Source: Clusia tigrina
Lineage: Eukaryota > Arthropoda > Insecta > Diptera > Clusiidae
NCBI GenBank assembly: GCA_920105625.2
Contig: OV050030.1
Coordinates: 241,397,889-241,461,888 of the forward strand
Length of the DNA: 64,000 bases
Reading direction: 5' to 3'
Positions 27,661 through 40,900 of this stretch are shown piece after piece. Made by a program: the position numbers and the translations under genes. Below the pieces are notes generated by a model. That model was not told the DNA's origin. It worked only from the letters and a program-made list of their open reading frames with translations, and did not search any database. Position 1 is the stretch's first letter; every line of letters begins with the position of its first letter.

Positions 27661-29590
27661 ACACCTATCAAAGTTTACAACATACAAATGCTTGTATATT
27701 TTTACAGGAGCGTCATAAAACCTTGCAATTTTGTAAAATAAAGTACTCGAGCCTCTTGTCAATTTAAGGTATCGCTCAAAGCTATGCTACCCTTGAGTCC
27801 CAAATCAAACACTGATAAAACTTCAAATGGTCCTAACTTCTATACGGTACATCCTACACCTATCAAAGTTTGCAACATACAAATGCTTGTAACTTTTTAC
27901 AGGAGCGTCATAAAACCTTGAAATTTTGTAACAATAAAGTACTCGAGCCTCTTGTCAATTTAAGCTATTGCTCAAAGCTACGCTACCCTTGAGTCCCAAA
28001 TCAAACACTGAGAAAACTTCAAATGGCCCTAACTTCTATACGGTACGTCCTACACCTATGAAAGTTTGCAACATACAAATGCTTGTAACTTTTTACTGGA
28101 GCGTCATAAAACCTTGAAATTTTGTAACAATAAAGTACTCGAGCCTCTTGTCATTTTAAGCTATCGCTCAAAGCTATGCTACCCTTGAGTCCCAAATCAA
28201 ACACTGATAAAACTTCAAATGGTCCTAACTTCTATACGGTACGTCCTACACCTATCAAAGTTTGCAACATACAAATGCTTGTAACTTTTTACAGGAGCGT
28301 CATAAAACCTTGAAATTTTGTAACAATAAAGTACTCGAGCCTCTTGTCAATTTAAGCTATCGCTCAAAGCTATGCTACCCTTGAGTCCCAAATCAAACAC
28401 TGATAAAACTTCAAATGGCCCTAACTTCTATACGGTACGTCCTACACCTATCAAAGTTTGCAACATACAAATGCTTGTATATTTTTACTGGAGCGTCATA
28501 AAACCTTGCAATTTTGTAAAATAAAGTACTCGAGCCTCTTGTCAATTTAAGCTATCGCTCAAAGCTATACTATCCTTGAGTCCCAAATCAAAAACTGATA
28601 AAACTTCAAATGGTCCTAACTTCTATACGGTACGTCCTACACCTACCAAAGTTTCCAACATACAAATGCTTGTAACTTTTTACTGGAGCGCTATAAAACC
28701 TTGAAATTTTGTAACAATAAAGTACTCGAGCCTCTTGTCAATTTAAGATATCGCTCATAGCTATTCTACCCTTGAGTCCCAAATCAAACACTGATAAAAC
28801 TTCAAATGGTCCTAACTTCTATACGGTACGGGTTACACCTATCAAAGTTTGCAACATACAAATGCTTGTAACTTTTTACTGGAGTGTCATAAAACCTTGA
28901 AATTTTGTAACAATAAAGTACTCGAGCCTCTTGTCAATTTAAGCTATCGCTCAAAGCTACGCTACCCTTGAGTCCCAAATCAAACACTGAGAAAACTTCA
29001 AATGGCCCTAACTTCTATACGGTACGTCCTACACCTATGAAAGTTTGCAACATACAAATGCTTGTAACTTTTTACTGGAGCGTCATAAAACCTTGAAATT
29101 TTGTAACAATAAAGTACTCGAGCCTCTTGTCATTTTAAGCTATCGCTCAAAGCTATGCTACCCTTGAGTCCCAAATCAAATACAGATAAAACTTCCAATG
29201 GCCCCAACTTCTATACGGTACGTCCTACACCTATCAAAGTTTGCAACATACAAATGCTTGTAACTTTTTACAGGAGCGTCATAAAACCTTGAAATTTTGT
29301 AACAATAAAGTACTCGAGCCTCTTGTCAATTTAAGCTATCGCTCAAAGCTATGCTACCCTTGAGTCCCAAATCAAACACTGATAAAACTTCAAATGGTCC
29401 TAACTTCTATACGGTACGTCCTACACCTATGAAAGTTTGCAACATACAAATGCTTGTAACTTTTTACTGGAGCGTCATAAAACCATGAAATTTTGTAACA
29501 ATAAAGTACTCGAGCCTCTTGTCAATTTAAGATATCGCTCATAGCTATTCTACCCTTGAGTCCCAAATCAAACACTGATAAAACTTCAAA

Positions 29591-29611
29591 TCGCTCAGAT
29601 AAAACTTCAAA
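29591..29611 (+). repeat. 21-bp insertion defining the 217-bp variant monomer (first of nine)
   Basis: Within 'gataaaacttcaaatggccc' the monomer here carries an extra 21 bases: the 15-base string 'gataaaacttcaaat' is present twice, separated by 'cgctca'. The same insertion starts at 31961, 34330, 36504, 41201, 51024, 55158, 57138 and 59314, always in a monomer that also has 'gatatcgctcatagctattc' or 'gatatcggtcatagctattc'. It is not seen before 29 kb. Confidence 0.92.
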
Positions 29612-32600
29612 TGGCCCTAACTTCTATACGGTACGTCCTACACCTATCAAAGTTTGCAACATACAAATGCTTGTAACTTTTTACAGGAGCGTCATAAAAC
29701 CTTGAAATTCTTAACAATAAAGTACTCGAGCCTCTTGTCAATTTAAGCTATCGCTCAAAGCTATGCTACCCTTGAGTCCCAAATCAAACAATGATAAAAC
29801 TTCAAATGGCCCTAACTTCTATACGGTACGTCCTACACCTATCAAAGTTTGCAACATACAAATGCTTGTAACTTTTTACAGGAGCGTCATAAAACCTTGA
29901 AATTCTTAACAATAAAGTACTCGAGCCTCTTGTCAATTTAAGCTATCGCTCAAAGCTATGCTACCCTTGAGTCCCAAATCAAACACTGATAAAACTTCAA
30001 ATGGTCCTAACTTCTATACGGTACGTCCTACACCTATCAAAGTTTGCAACATACAAATGCTTGTAACTTTTTACAGGAGCGTCATAAAACCTTGAAATTT
30101 TGTAACAATAAAGTACTCGAGCCTCTTGTCAATTTAAGCTATCGCTCAAAGCTATGCTACCCTTGAGTCCCAAATCAAACACTGATAAAACTTCAAATGG
30201 CCCTAACTTCTATACGGTACGTCCTACAGCTATCAAAGTTTGCAACATACAAATGCTTGTATATTTTTAATAGAGCGTCATAAAACCTTGCAATTTTGTA
30301 AAATAAAGTACTCGAGCCTCTTGTCAATTTAAGCTATCGCTCAAAGCTATACTACCCTTCAGTCCCAAATCAACCACTGATAAAACTTCAAATGGCCCTA
30401 ACTTCTATACGGTACGTCCTACACCTACCAAAGTTTGCAACATACAAATGCTTGTAACTTTTTACTGGAGCGTCATAAAACCTTGAAATTTTGTAACAAT
30501 AAAGTACTCGAGCCTCTTGTCAATTTAAGCTATCGCTCAAAGCTACGCTACCCTTGAGTCCCAAATCAAACACTGAGAAAACTTCAAATGGCCCTAACAT
30601 CTATACGGTACGTCCTACACCTATGAAAGTTTGCAACATACAAATGCTTGTAACTTTTTACTGGAGCGTCATAAAACCTTGAAATTTTGTAACAATAAAG
30701 TACTCGAGCCTCTTGTCAATTTAAGCTATCGCTCAAAGCTACGCTACCCTTGAGTCCCAAATCAAACACTGAGAAAACTTTAAATGGCCCTAACTTCTAT
30801 ACGGTACGTCCTACACCTATGAAAGTTTGCAACATACAAATGCTTGTAACTTTTTACTGGAGCGTCATAAAACCTTGAAATTTTGTAACAATAAAGTACT
30901 CGAGCCTCTTGTCAATTTAAGATATCGCTCATAGCTATTCTACCCTTGAGTCCCAAATCAAACACTGATAAAACTTCAAATGGTCCTAACTTCTATACGG
31001 TACGTCCTACACCTATCAAAGTTTGCAACATACAAATGCTTGTAACTTTTTACTGGAGCGTCATAAAACCTTGAAATTTTGTAACAATAAAGTACTCGAG
31101 CCTCTTGTCAATTTAAGCTATCGCTCAAAGCTACGCTACCCTTGAGTCCCAAATCAAACACTGAGAAAACTTCAAATGGCCCTAACTTCTATACGGTACG
31201 TCCTACACCTATGAAAGTTTGCAACATACAAATGCTTGTAACTTTTTACTGGAGCGTCATAAAACCTTGAAATTTTGTAACAATAAAGTACTCGAGCCTC
31301 TTGTCATTTTAAGCTATCGCTCAAAGCTATGCTACCCTTGAGTCCCAAATCAAATACAGATAAAACTTCCAATGGCCCCAACTTCTATACGGTACGTCCT
31401 ACACCTATCAAAGTTTGCAACATACAAATGCTTGTAACTTTTTACAGGAGCGCCATAAAACCTTGAAATTTTGTAACAATAAAGTACTCGAGCCTCTCGT
31501 CAATTTAAGCTATCGCTCAAAGCTATGCTACCCTTGAGTCCCAAATCAAACACTGATAAAACTTCAAATGGTCCTAACTTCTATACGGTACGTCCTACAC
31601 CTATCAAAGTTTGCAACATACAAATGCTTGTAACTTTTTACAGGAGCGTCATAAAACCTTGAAATTTTGTAACAATAAAGTACTCGAGCCTCTTGTCAAT
31701 TTAAGCTATTGCTCAAAGCTACGCTACCCTTGAGTCCCAAATCAAACACTGAGAAAACTTCAAATGGCCCTAACTTCTATACGGTACGTCCTACACCTAT
31801 GAAAGTTTGCAACATACAAATGCTTGTAACTTTTTACTGGAGCGTCATAAAACCATGAAATTTTGTAACAATAAAGTACTCGAGCCTCTTGTCAATTTAA
31901 GATATCGCTCATAGCTATTCTACTCTTGAGTCCCAAATCAAACACTGATAAAACTTCAAATCGCTCAGATAAAACTTCAAATGGCCCTAACTTCTATACG
32001 GTACGTCCTACACCTATCAAAGTTTGCAACATACAAATGCTTGTAACTTTTTACAGGAGCGTCATAAAACCTTGAAATTCTTAACAATAAGGTACTCGAG
32101 CCTCTTGTCAATTTAAGCTATCGCTCAAAGCTATGCTACCCTTGAGTCCCAAATCAAACACTGATAAAACTTCAAATGGCCCTAACTTCTATACGGTACG
32201 TCCTACACCTATCAAAGTTTGCAACATACAAATGCTTGTAACTTTTTACAGGAGCGTCATAAAACCATGAAATTCTTAACAATAAAGTACTCGAGCCTCT
32301 TGTCAATTTAAGCTATCGCTCAAAGCTATGCTACCCTTGAGTCCCAAATCAAACACTGATAAAACTTCAAATGGTCCTAACTTCTATACGGTACGTCCTA
32401 CACCTATCAAAGTTTGCAACATACAAATGCTTGTAACTTTTTACAGGAGCGTCATAAAACCTTGAAATTTTGTAACAATAAAGTACTCGAGCCTCTTGTC
32501 AATTTAAGCTATCGCTCAAAGCTATGATACCCTTGAGTCCCAAATCAAACACTGATAAAACTTCAAATGGCCCTAACTTCTATACGGTACGTCCTACAGC

Positions 32601-35600
32601 TATCAAAGTTTGCAACATACAAATGCTTGTATATTTTTACTAGAGCGTCATAAAACCTTGCAATTTTGTAAAATAAAGTACTCGAGCCTCTTGTCAATTT
32701 AAGCTATCGCTCAAAGCTATACTACCCTTCAGTCCCAAATCAACCACTGATAAAACTTCAAATGGCCCTAACTTCTATACGGTACGTCCTACACCTACCA
32801 AAGTTTGCAACATACAAATGCTTGTAACTTTTTACTGGAGCGTCATAAAACCTTGAAATTTTGTAACAATAAAGTACTCGAGCCTCTTGTCAATTTAAGC
32901 TATCGCTCAAAGCTACGCTACCCTTGAGTCCCAAATCAAACACTGAGAAAACTTCAAATGGCCCTAACTTCTATACGGTACGTCCTACACCTATGAAAGT
33001 TTGCAACATACACATGCTTGTAACTTTTTACTGGAGCGTCATAAAACCTTGAAATTTTGTAACAATAAAGTACTCGAGCCTCTTGTCATTTTAAGCTATC
33101 GCTCAAAGCTATGCTACCCTTGAGTCCCAAATCAAATACAGATAAAACTTCAAATGGCCCTAACTTCTATACGGTACGTCCTACACCTATCAAAGTTTGC
33201 AACATACAAATACTTGTAACTTTTTACAGGAGCGTCATAAAACCTTGAAATTTTGTAACAATAAAGTACTCGAGCCTCTTGTCAATTTAAGCTATCGCTC
33301 AAAGCTATGCTACCCTTGAGTCCCAAATCAAACACTGATAAAACTTCAAATGGTCCTAACTTCTATACGGTACGTCCTACACCTATCAAAGTTTGCAACA
33401 TACAAATGCTTGTAACTTTTTACAGGAGCGTCATAAAACCTTGACATGTTGTAACAATAAAGTACTCGAGCCTCTTGTCAATTTAAGCTATTGCTCAAAG
33501 CTACGCTACCCTTGAGTCCCAAATCAAACACTGAGAAAACTTCAAATGGCCCTAACTTCTATACGGTACGTCCTACACCTATGAAAGTTTGCAACATACA
33601 AATGCTTGTAACTTTTTACTGGAGCGTCAAAAAACCATGAAATTTTGTAACAATAAAGTACTCGATCCTCTTGTCATTTTAAGCTATCGCTCAAAGCTAT
33701 GCTACAATTGAGTCCCAAATCAAACACAGATAAAACTTCAAATGGCCCTAACTTCTATACGGTACGTCCTACACCTATCAAAGTTTGCAACATACAAATG
33801 CTTGTAACTTTTTACAGGAGCGTCATAAAACCTTGAAATTTTGTAATAATAAAGTACTCGAGCCTCTTGTCAATTTAAGCTATCGCTCAAAGCTATGCTA
33901 CCCTTGAGTCCCAAATCAAACACTGATAAAACTTCAAATGGCCCTAACTTCTATACGGTACGTCCTACAGCTATCAAAGTTTGCAACATACAAATGCTTG
34001 TATATTTTTACTAGAGCGTCATAAAACCTTGCAATTTTGTAAAATAAAGTACTCGAGCCTCTTGTCAATTTAAGCTATCGCTCAAAGCTATACTACCCTT
34101 CAGTCCCAAATCAACCACTGATAAAACTTCAAATGGCCCTAACTTCTATACGGTACGTCCTACACCTACCAAAGTTTGGAACATACAAATGCTTGTAACT
34201 TTTTACTGGAGCGCTATAAAACCTTGAAATTTTGTAACAATAAAGTACTGGAGCCTCTTGTCAATTTAAGATATCGCTCATAGCTATTCTACCCTTGAGT
34301 CCCAAATCAAACACTGATAAAACTTCAAATCGCTCAGATAAAACTTCAAATGGCCCTAACTTCTATACGGTACGTCCTACACCTATCAAAGTTTGCAACA
34401 TACAAATGCTTGTAACTTTTTACAGGAGCGTCATAAAACCTTGAAATTCTTAACAATAAAGTACTCGAGCCTCTTGTCAATTTAAGCTATCGCAAAAAGC
34501 TATGCTACCCTTGAGTCCCAAATCAAACACTGATAAAACTTCAAATGGTCCTAACTTCTATACGGTACGTCCTACACCTATCAAAGTTTGCAACATACAA
34601 ATGCTTGTAACTTTATACTGGAGCGTAATAAAACCTTGAAATTTTGTAACAATAAAGTACTCGAGCCTCTTGTCAATTTAAGCTATCGCTCAAAGCTATG
34701 CTACCCTTGAGTCCCAAATCAAACACTGATAAAACTTCAAATGGCCCTAACTTCTATACGGTACGTCCTACAGCTATCAAAGTTTGCAACATACAAATGC
34801 TTGTATATTTTTACTAGAGCGTCATAAAACCTTGCAATTTTGTAAAATAAAGTACTCGAGCCTCTTGTCAATTTAAGCTATCGCTCAAAGCTATACAACC
34901 CTTCAGTCCCAAATCAACCACTGATAAAACTTCAAATGGCCCTAACTTCTATACGGTACGTCCTACACCTACCAAAGTTTGCAACATACAAATGCTTGTA
35001 ACTTTTTACTGGAGCGTCATAAAACCTTGAAATTTTGTAACAATAAAGTACTCGAGCCTCTTGTCAATTTAAGCTATCGCTCAAAGCTACGCTACCCTTG
35101 AGTCCCAAATCAAACACTGAGAAAACTTCAAATGGCCCTAACTTCTATACGGTACGTCCTACACCTATGAAAGTTTGCAACATACAAATGCTTGTAACTT
35201 TTTACTGGAGCGTCATAAAACCTTGAAATTTTGTAACAATAAAGTACTCGAGCCTCTTGTCATTTTAAGCTATCGCTCAAAGCTATGCTACCCTTGAGTC
35301 CTAAATCAAATACAGATAAAACTTCAAATGGCCCTAACTTCTATACGGTACGTCCTACACCTATCAAAGTTTGCAACATACAAATGCTTGTAACTTTTTA
35401 CAGGAGCGTCATAAAACCTTGAAATTTTGTAACAATAAAGTACTCGAGCCTCTTGTCAATTTAAGCTATCGCTCAAAGCTATGCTACCCTTGAGTCCCAA
35501 ATCAAACACTGATAAAACTTCAAATGGTCCTAACTTCTATACGGTACGTCCTACACCTATCAAAGTTTGCAACATACAAATGCTTGTAACTTTTTACAGG

Positions 35601-38600
35601 AGCGTCATAAAACCTTGATATTTTGTAACAATAAAGTACTCGAGCCTCTTGTCAATTTAAGCTATTGCTCAAAGCTACGCTACCCTTGAGTCCCAAATCA
35701 AACACTGATAAAACTTCAAATGGCCCTAACTTCTATACGGTACGTCCTACACCTATGAAAGTTTGCAACATACAAATGCTTGTAACTTTTTACTGGAGCG
35801 TCATAAAACCATGAAATTTTGTAACAATAAAGTACTCGAGCCTCTTGTCATTTTAAGCTATCGCTCAAAGCTATGCTACCCTTGAGTCCCAAATCAAACA
35901 CAGATAAAACTTCAAATGGCCCTAACTTCTATACGGTACGTCCTACACCTATCAAAGTTTGCAACATACAAATGCTTGTAACTTTTTACAGGAGCGTCAT
36001 AAAACTTTGAAATTTTGTAACAATAAAGTACTCGAGCCTCTTGTCAATTTAAACTATCGCTCAAAGCTATGCTACCCTTGAGTCCCAAATCAAACACTGA
36101 TAAAACTTCAAATGGCCCTAACTTCTATACGGTACGTCCTACAGCTATCAAAGTTTGCAACATACAAATGCTTGTATATTTTTATTAGAGCGTCATAAAA
36201 CCTTGCAATTTTGTAAAATAAAGTACTCGAGCCTCTTGTCAATTTAAGCTATCGCTCAAAGCTATACTACCCTTCAGTCCCAAATCAACCACTGATAAAA
36301 CTTCAAATGGCCCTAACTTCTATACGGTACGTCCTACACCTACCAAAGTTTGGAACATACAAATGCTTGTAACTTTTTACTGGAGCGCTATAAAACCTTG
36401 AAATTTTGTAACAATAAAGTACTGGAGCCTCTTGTCAATTTAAGATATCGCTCATAGCTATTCTACCCTTGAGTCCCAAATCAAACACTGATAAAACTTC
36501 AAATCGCTCAGATAAAACTTCAAATGGCCCTAACTTCTATACGGTACGTCCTACACCTATCAAAGTTTGCAACATACAAATGCTTGTAACTTTTTACAGG
36601 AGCGTCATAAAACCTTGAAATTCTTAACAATAAAGTACTCGAGCCTCTTGTCAATTTAAGCTATCGCTCAAAGCTATGCTACCCTTGAGTCCCAAATCAA
36701 ACACTGATAAAACTTCAAATGGTCCTAACTTCTATACGGTACGTCCTACACCTATGAAAGTTTGCAACATACAAATGCTTGTAACTTTTTACTGGAGCGT
36801 CATAAAACCTTGAAATTTTGTAACAATAAAGTACTCGAGCCTCTTGTCATTTTAAGCTATCGCTCAAAGCTATGCTACCCTTGAGTCCTAAATCAAATAC
36901 AGATAAAACTTCAAATGGCCCTAACTTCTATACGGTACGTCCTACACCTATCAAAGTTTGCAACATACAAATGCTTGTAACTTTTTACAGGAGCGTCATA
37001 AAACCTTGAAATTTTGTAACAATAAAGTACTCGAGCCTCTTGTCAATTTAAGCTATCGCTCAAAGCTATGCTACCCTTGAGTCCCAAATCAAACACTGAT
37101 AAAACTTCAAATGGTCCTAACTTCTATACGGTACGTCCTACACCTATCAAAGTTTGCAACATACAAATGCTTGTAACTTTTTACAGGAGCGTCATAAAAC
37201 CTTGATATTTTGTAACAATAAAGTACTCGAGCCTCTTGTCAATTTAAGCTATTGCTCAAAGCTACGCTACCCTTGAGTCCCAAATCAAACACTGAGAAAA
37301 CTTCAAATGGCCCTAACTTCTATACGGTACGTCCTACACCTATGAAAGTTTGCAACATACAAATGCTTGTAACTTTTTACTGGAGCGTCATAAAACCATG
37401 AAATTTTGTAACAATAAAGTACTCGAGCCTCTTGTCATTTTAAGCTATCGCTCAAAGCTATGCTACCCTTGAGTCCCAAATCAAACACAGATAAAACTTC
37501 AAATGGCCCTAACTTCTATACGGTACGTCCTACACCTATCAAAGTTTGCAACATACAAATGCTTGTAACTTTTTACAGGAGCGTCATAAAACTTTGAAAT
37601 TTTGTAACAATAAAGTACTCGAGCCTCTTGTCAATTTAAACTATCGCTCAAAGCTATGCTACCCTTGAGTCCCAAATCAAACACTGATAAAACTTCAAAT
37701 GGCCCTAACTTCTATACGGTACGTCCTACAGCTATCAAAGTTTGCAACATACAAATGCTTGTATATTTTTATTAGAGCGTCATAAAACCTTGCAATTTTG
37801 TAAAATAAAGTACTCGAGCCTCTTGTCAATTTAAGCTATCGCTCAAAGCTATACTACCCTTCAGTCCCAAATCAAACACTGATAAAACTTCAAATGGCCC
37901 TAACTTCTATACGGTACGTCCTACACCTACCAAAGTTTGCAACATACAAATGCTTGTAACTTTTTACTGGAGCGTCATAAAACCTTGAAATTTTGTAACA
38001 ATAAAGTACTCGAGCCTCTTGTCAATTTAAGCTATCGCTCAAAGCTACGCTACCCTTGAGTCCCAAATCAAACACTGAGAAAACTTCAAATGGCCCTAAC
38101 TTCTATACGGTACGTCCTACACCTATGAAAGTTTGCAACATACAAATGCTTGTAACTTTTTACTGGAGCGTCATAAAACCTTGAAATTTTGTAACAATAA
38201 AGTACTCGAGCCTCTTGTCATTTTAAGCTATCGCTCAAAGCTATGCTACTCTTGAGTCCCAAATCAAATACAGATAAAACTTCAAATGGCCCTAACTTCT
38301 ATACGGTACGTCCTACACCTATCAAAGTTTGCAACATACAAATGCTTGTAACTTTTTACAGGAGCGTCATAAAACCTTGAAATTTTGTAACAATAAAGTA
38401 CTCGAGCCTCTTGTCAATTTAAGCTATCGCTCAAAGCTATGCTACCCTTGAGTCCCAAATCAAACACTGATAAAACTTCAAATGGTCCTAACTTCTATAC
38501 GGTACGTCCTACACCTATCAAAGTTTGCAACATACAAATGCTTGTAACTTTTTACAGGAGCGTCATAAAACCTTGAAATTTTGTAACAATAAAGTACTCG

Positions 38601-38989
38601 AGCCTCTTGTCAATTTAAGCTATTGCTCAAAGCTACGCTACCCTTGAGTCCCAAATCAAACACTGATAAAACTTCAAATGGTCCTAACTTCTATACGGTA
38701 CGTCCTACACCTATCAAAGTTTGCAACATACAAATGCTTGTAACTTTTTACAGGAGCGTCATAAAACCTTGAAATTTTGTAACAATAAAGTACTCGAGCC
38801 TCTTGTCAATTTAAGCTATTGCTCAAAGCTACGCTACCCTTGAGTCCCAAATCAAACACTGAGAAAACTTCAAATGGCCCTAACTTCTATACGGTACGTC
38901 CTACACCTATGAAAGTTCGCAACATACAAATGCTTGTAACTTTTTACTGGAGCGTCATAAAACCATGAAATTTTGTAACAATAAAGTAC

Positions 38990-39030
38990 TCGAGCCTCTT
39001 GTCATACCCTTGAGTCCCAAATCAAACACA
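38990..39030 (+). repeat. Truncated monomer with 26-bp deletion
   Basis: The sequence reads 'cctcttgtcatacccttgag' at about 38995-39014. The 26 bases that normally join 'gtcat' to 'acccttgag' and contain 'tatcgctcaaag' are missing. This gives a monomer of about 170 bp. It removes nearly the same part of the monomer as the deletion near 2546 but has different end points, so it is an independent event. Confidence 0.85.
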
Positions 39031-40900
39031 GATAAAACTTCAAATGGCCCTAACTTCTATACGGTACGTCCTACACCTATCAAAGTTTGCAACATACAAA
39101 TGCTTGTAACTTTTCACAGGAGCGTCATAAAACCTTGAAATTTTGTAACAATAAAGTACTCGAGCCTCTTGTCAATTTAAGCTATCGCTCAAAGCTATGC
39201 TACCCTTGAGTCCCAAATCAAACACTGATAAAACTTCAAATGGTCCTAACTTCTATACGGTACGTCCTACACCTATCAAAGTTTGCAACATACAAATGCT
39301 TGTAACTTTTTACAGGAGCGTCATAAAACCTTGAAATTTTGTAACAATAAAGTACTCGAGCCTCTTGTCAACTTAAGCTATCGCTCAAAGCTATGCTACC
39401 CTTGAGTCCCAAATCAAACACTGATAAAACTTCAAATGGTCCTAACTTCTATACGGTACGTCCTACACCTATCAAAGTTTGCAACATACAAATGCTTGTA
39501 ACTTTTTACAGGAGCGTCATAAAACCTTGAAATTTTGTAACAATAAAGTACTCGAGCCTCTTGTCAATTTAAGCTATCGCTCAAAGCTATGCTACCCTTG
39601 AGTCCCAAATCAAACACTGATAAAACTTCAAATGGCCCTAACTTATATATGGTACGTCCTACAGCTATCAAAGTTTGCAACATACAAATGCTTGTATATT
39701 TTTACTAGAGCGTCATAAAACCTTGCAATTTTGTAAAATAAAGTACTCGAGCCTCTTGTCAATTTAAGCTATCGCTCAAAGCTATACTACCCTTCAGTCC
39801 CAAATCAAACACTGATAAAACTTCAAATGGCCCTAACTTCTATACGGTACGTCCTACACCTACCAAAGTTTGCAACATACAAATGCTTGTAACTTTTTAC
39901 TGGAGCGTCATAAAACCTTGAAATTTTGTAACAATAAAGTACTCGAGCCTCTTGTCAATTTAAGATATCGGTCATAGCTATGCTACCCTTGAGTCCCAAA
40001 TCAAACACTTATAAAACTTCAAATGGCCCTAACTTCTATACGGTACATCCTACACCTATCAAAGTTTGCAACATAGAAATGCTTGTAACTTTTTACTGGA
40101 GCGTCATAAAGCCTTGAAATTTTGTAACAATAAAGTACTCGAGCCTCTTGTCAATTTAAGATATCGCTCATAGCAATGCTACCCTTGAGTCCCAAATCAA
40201 ACACTGATAAAACTTCAAATGGCCCTAACTTCTATACGGTACGTCCTACACCTATCAAAGTTTGCAACATACAAATGCTTGTAACTTTTTACTGGAGCGT
40301 CATAAAACCTTGAAATTTTGTAACAATAAAGTACTCGAGCCTCTTGTCAATTTAAGCTATCGCTCAAAGCTTCGCTACCCTTGAGTCCCAAATCAAACAC
40401 TGATAAAACTTCAAATGGCCCTAACTTCTATACGGTACGTCCTACACCTATCAAAGTTTGCAACATACAAATGCTTGTAACTTTTTACTGGAGCGTCATA
40501 AAACCTTGAAATTTTGTAACAATAAAGTACTCGAGCCTCTTGTCAATTTAAGCTATCGCTCAAAGCTATGCTACCCTTGAGTCCCAAATCAAACACAAAT
40601 AAAACTTCAAATTGCCCTAACTTCTATACGGTACGTCCTACACCTATCAAAGTTTGCAACATACAAATGCTTGTAACTTTTTACTGGAGCGTCATAAAAC
40701 CTTGAAATTTTGTAACAATAAAGTACTCGAGCCTCTTGTCAATTTAAGCTATCGCTCAAAGCTATGCTACCCTTGAGTCCCAAATCAAACACTGATAAAA
40801 CTTCAAATGGCCCTAACTTCTATACGGTACGTCCTACACCAATCAAAGTTTCCAACATACAAATGCTTGTATATTTTTACTGGACCGTCATAAAACCTTG

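Larger units (their letters stand above)
27661..40900 (+). repeat. Satellite domain with 11-12-monomer higher-order units
   Basis: The spacing of the 217-bp variant monomer (insertions at 29591, 31961, 34330 and 36504) is 2370, 2369 and 2174 bp, equal to 12, 12 and 11 monomers allowing for the insertion. A second marker, 'gtactggagcc', at about 34245 and 36419 also repeats at 2174 bp. Monomers with 'actgagaaaac' plus 'cctatgaaag', 'gagcgctataaaacc', 'ttcagtcccaaatcaacc' and 'aaattcttaacaataa' are common here and rare or absent in the first 27 kb. No gene or unique sequence is present. Confidence 0.78.
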
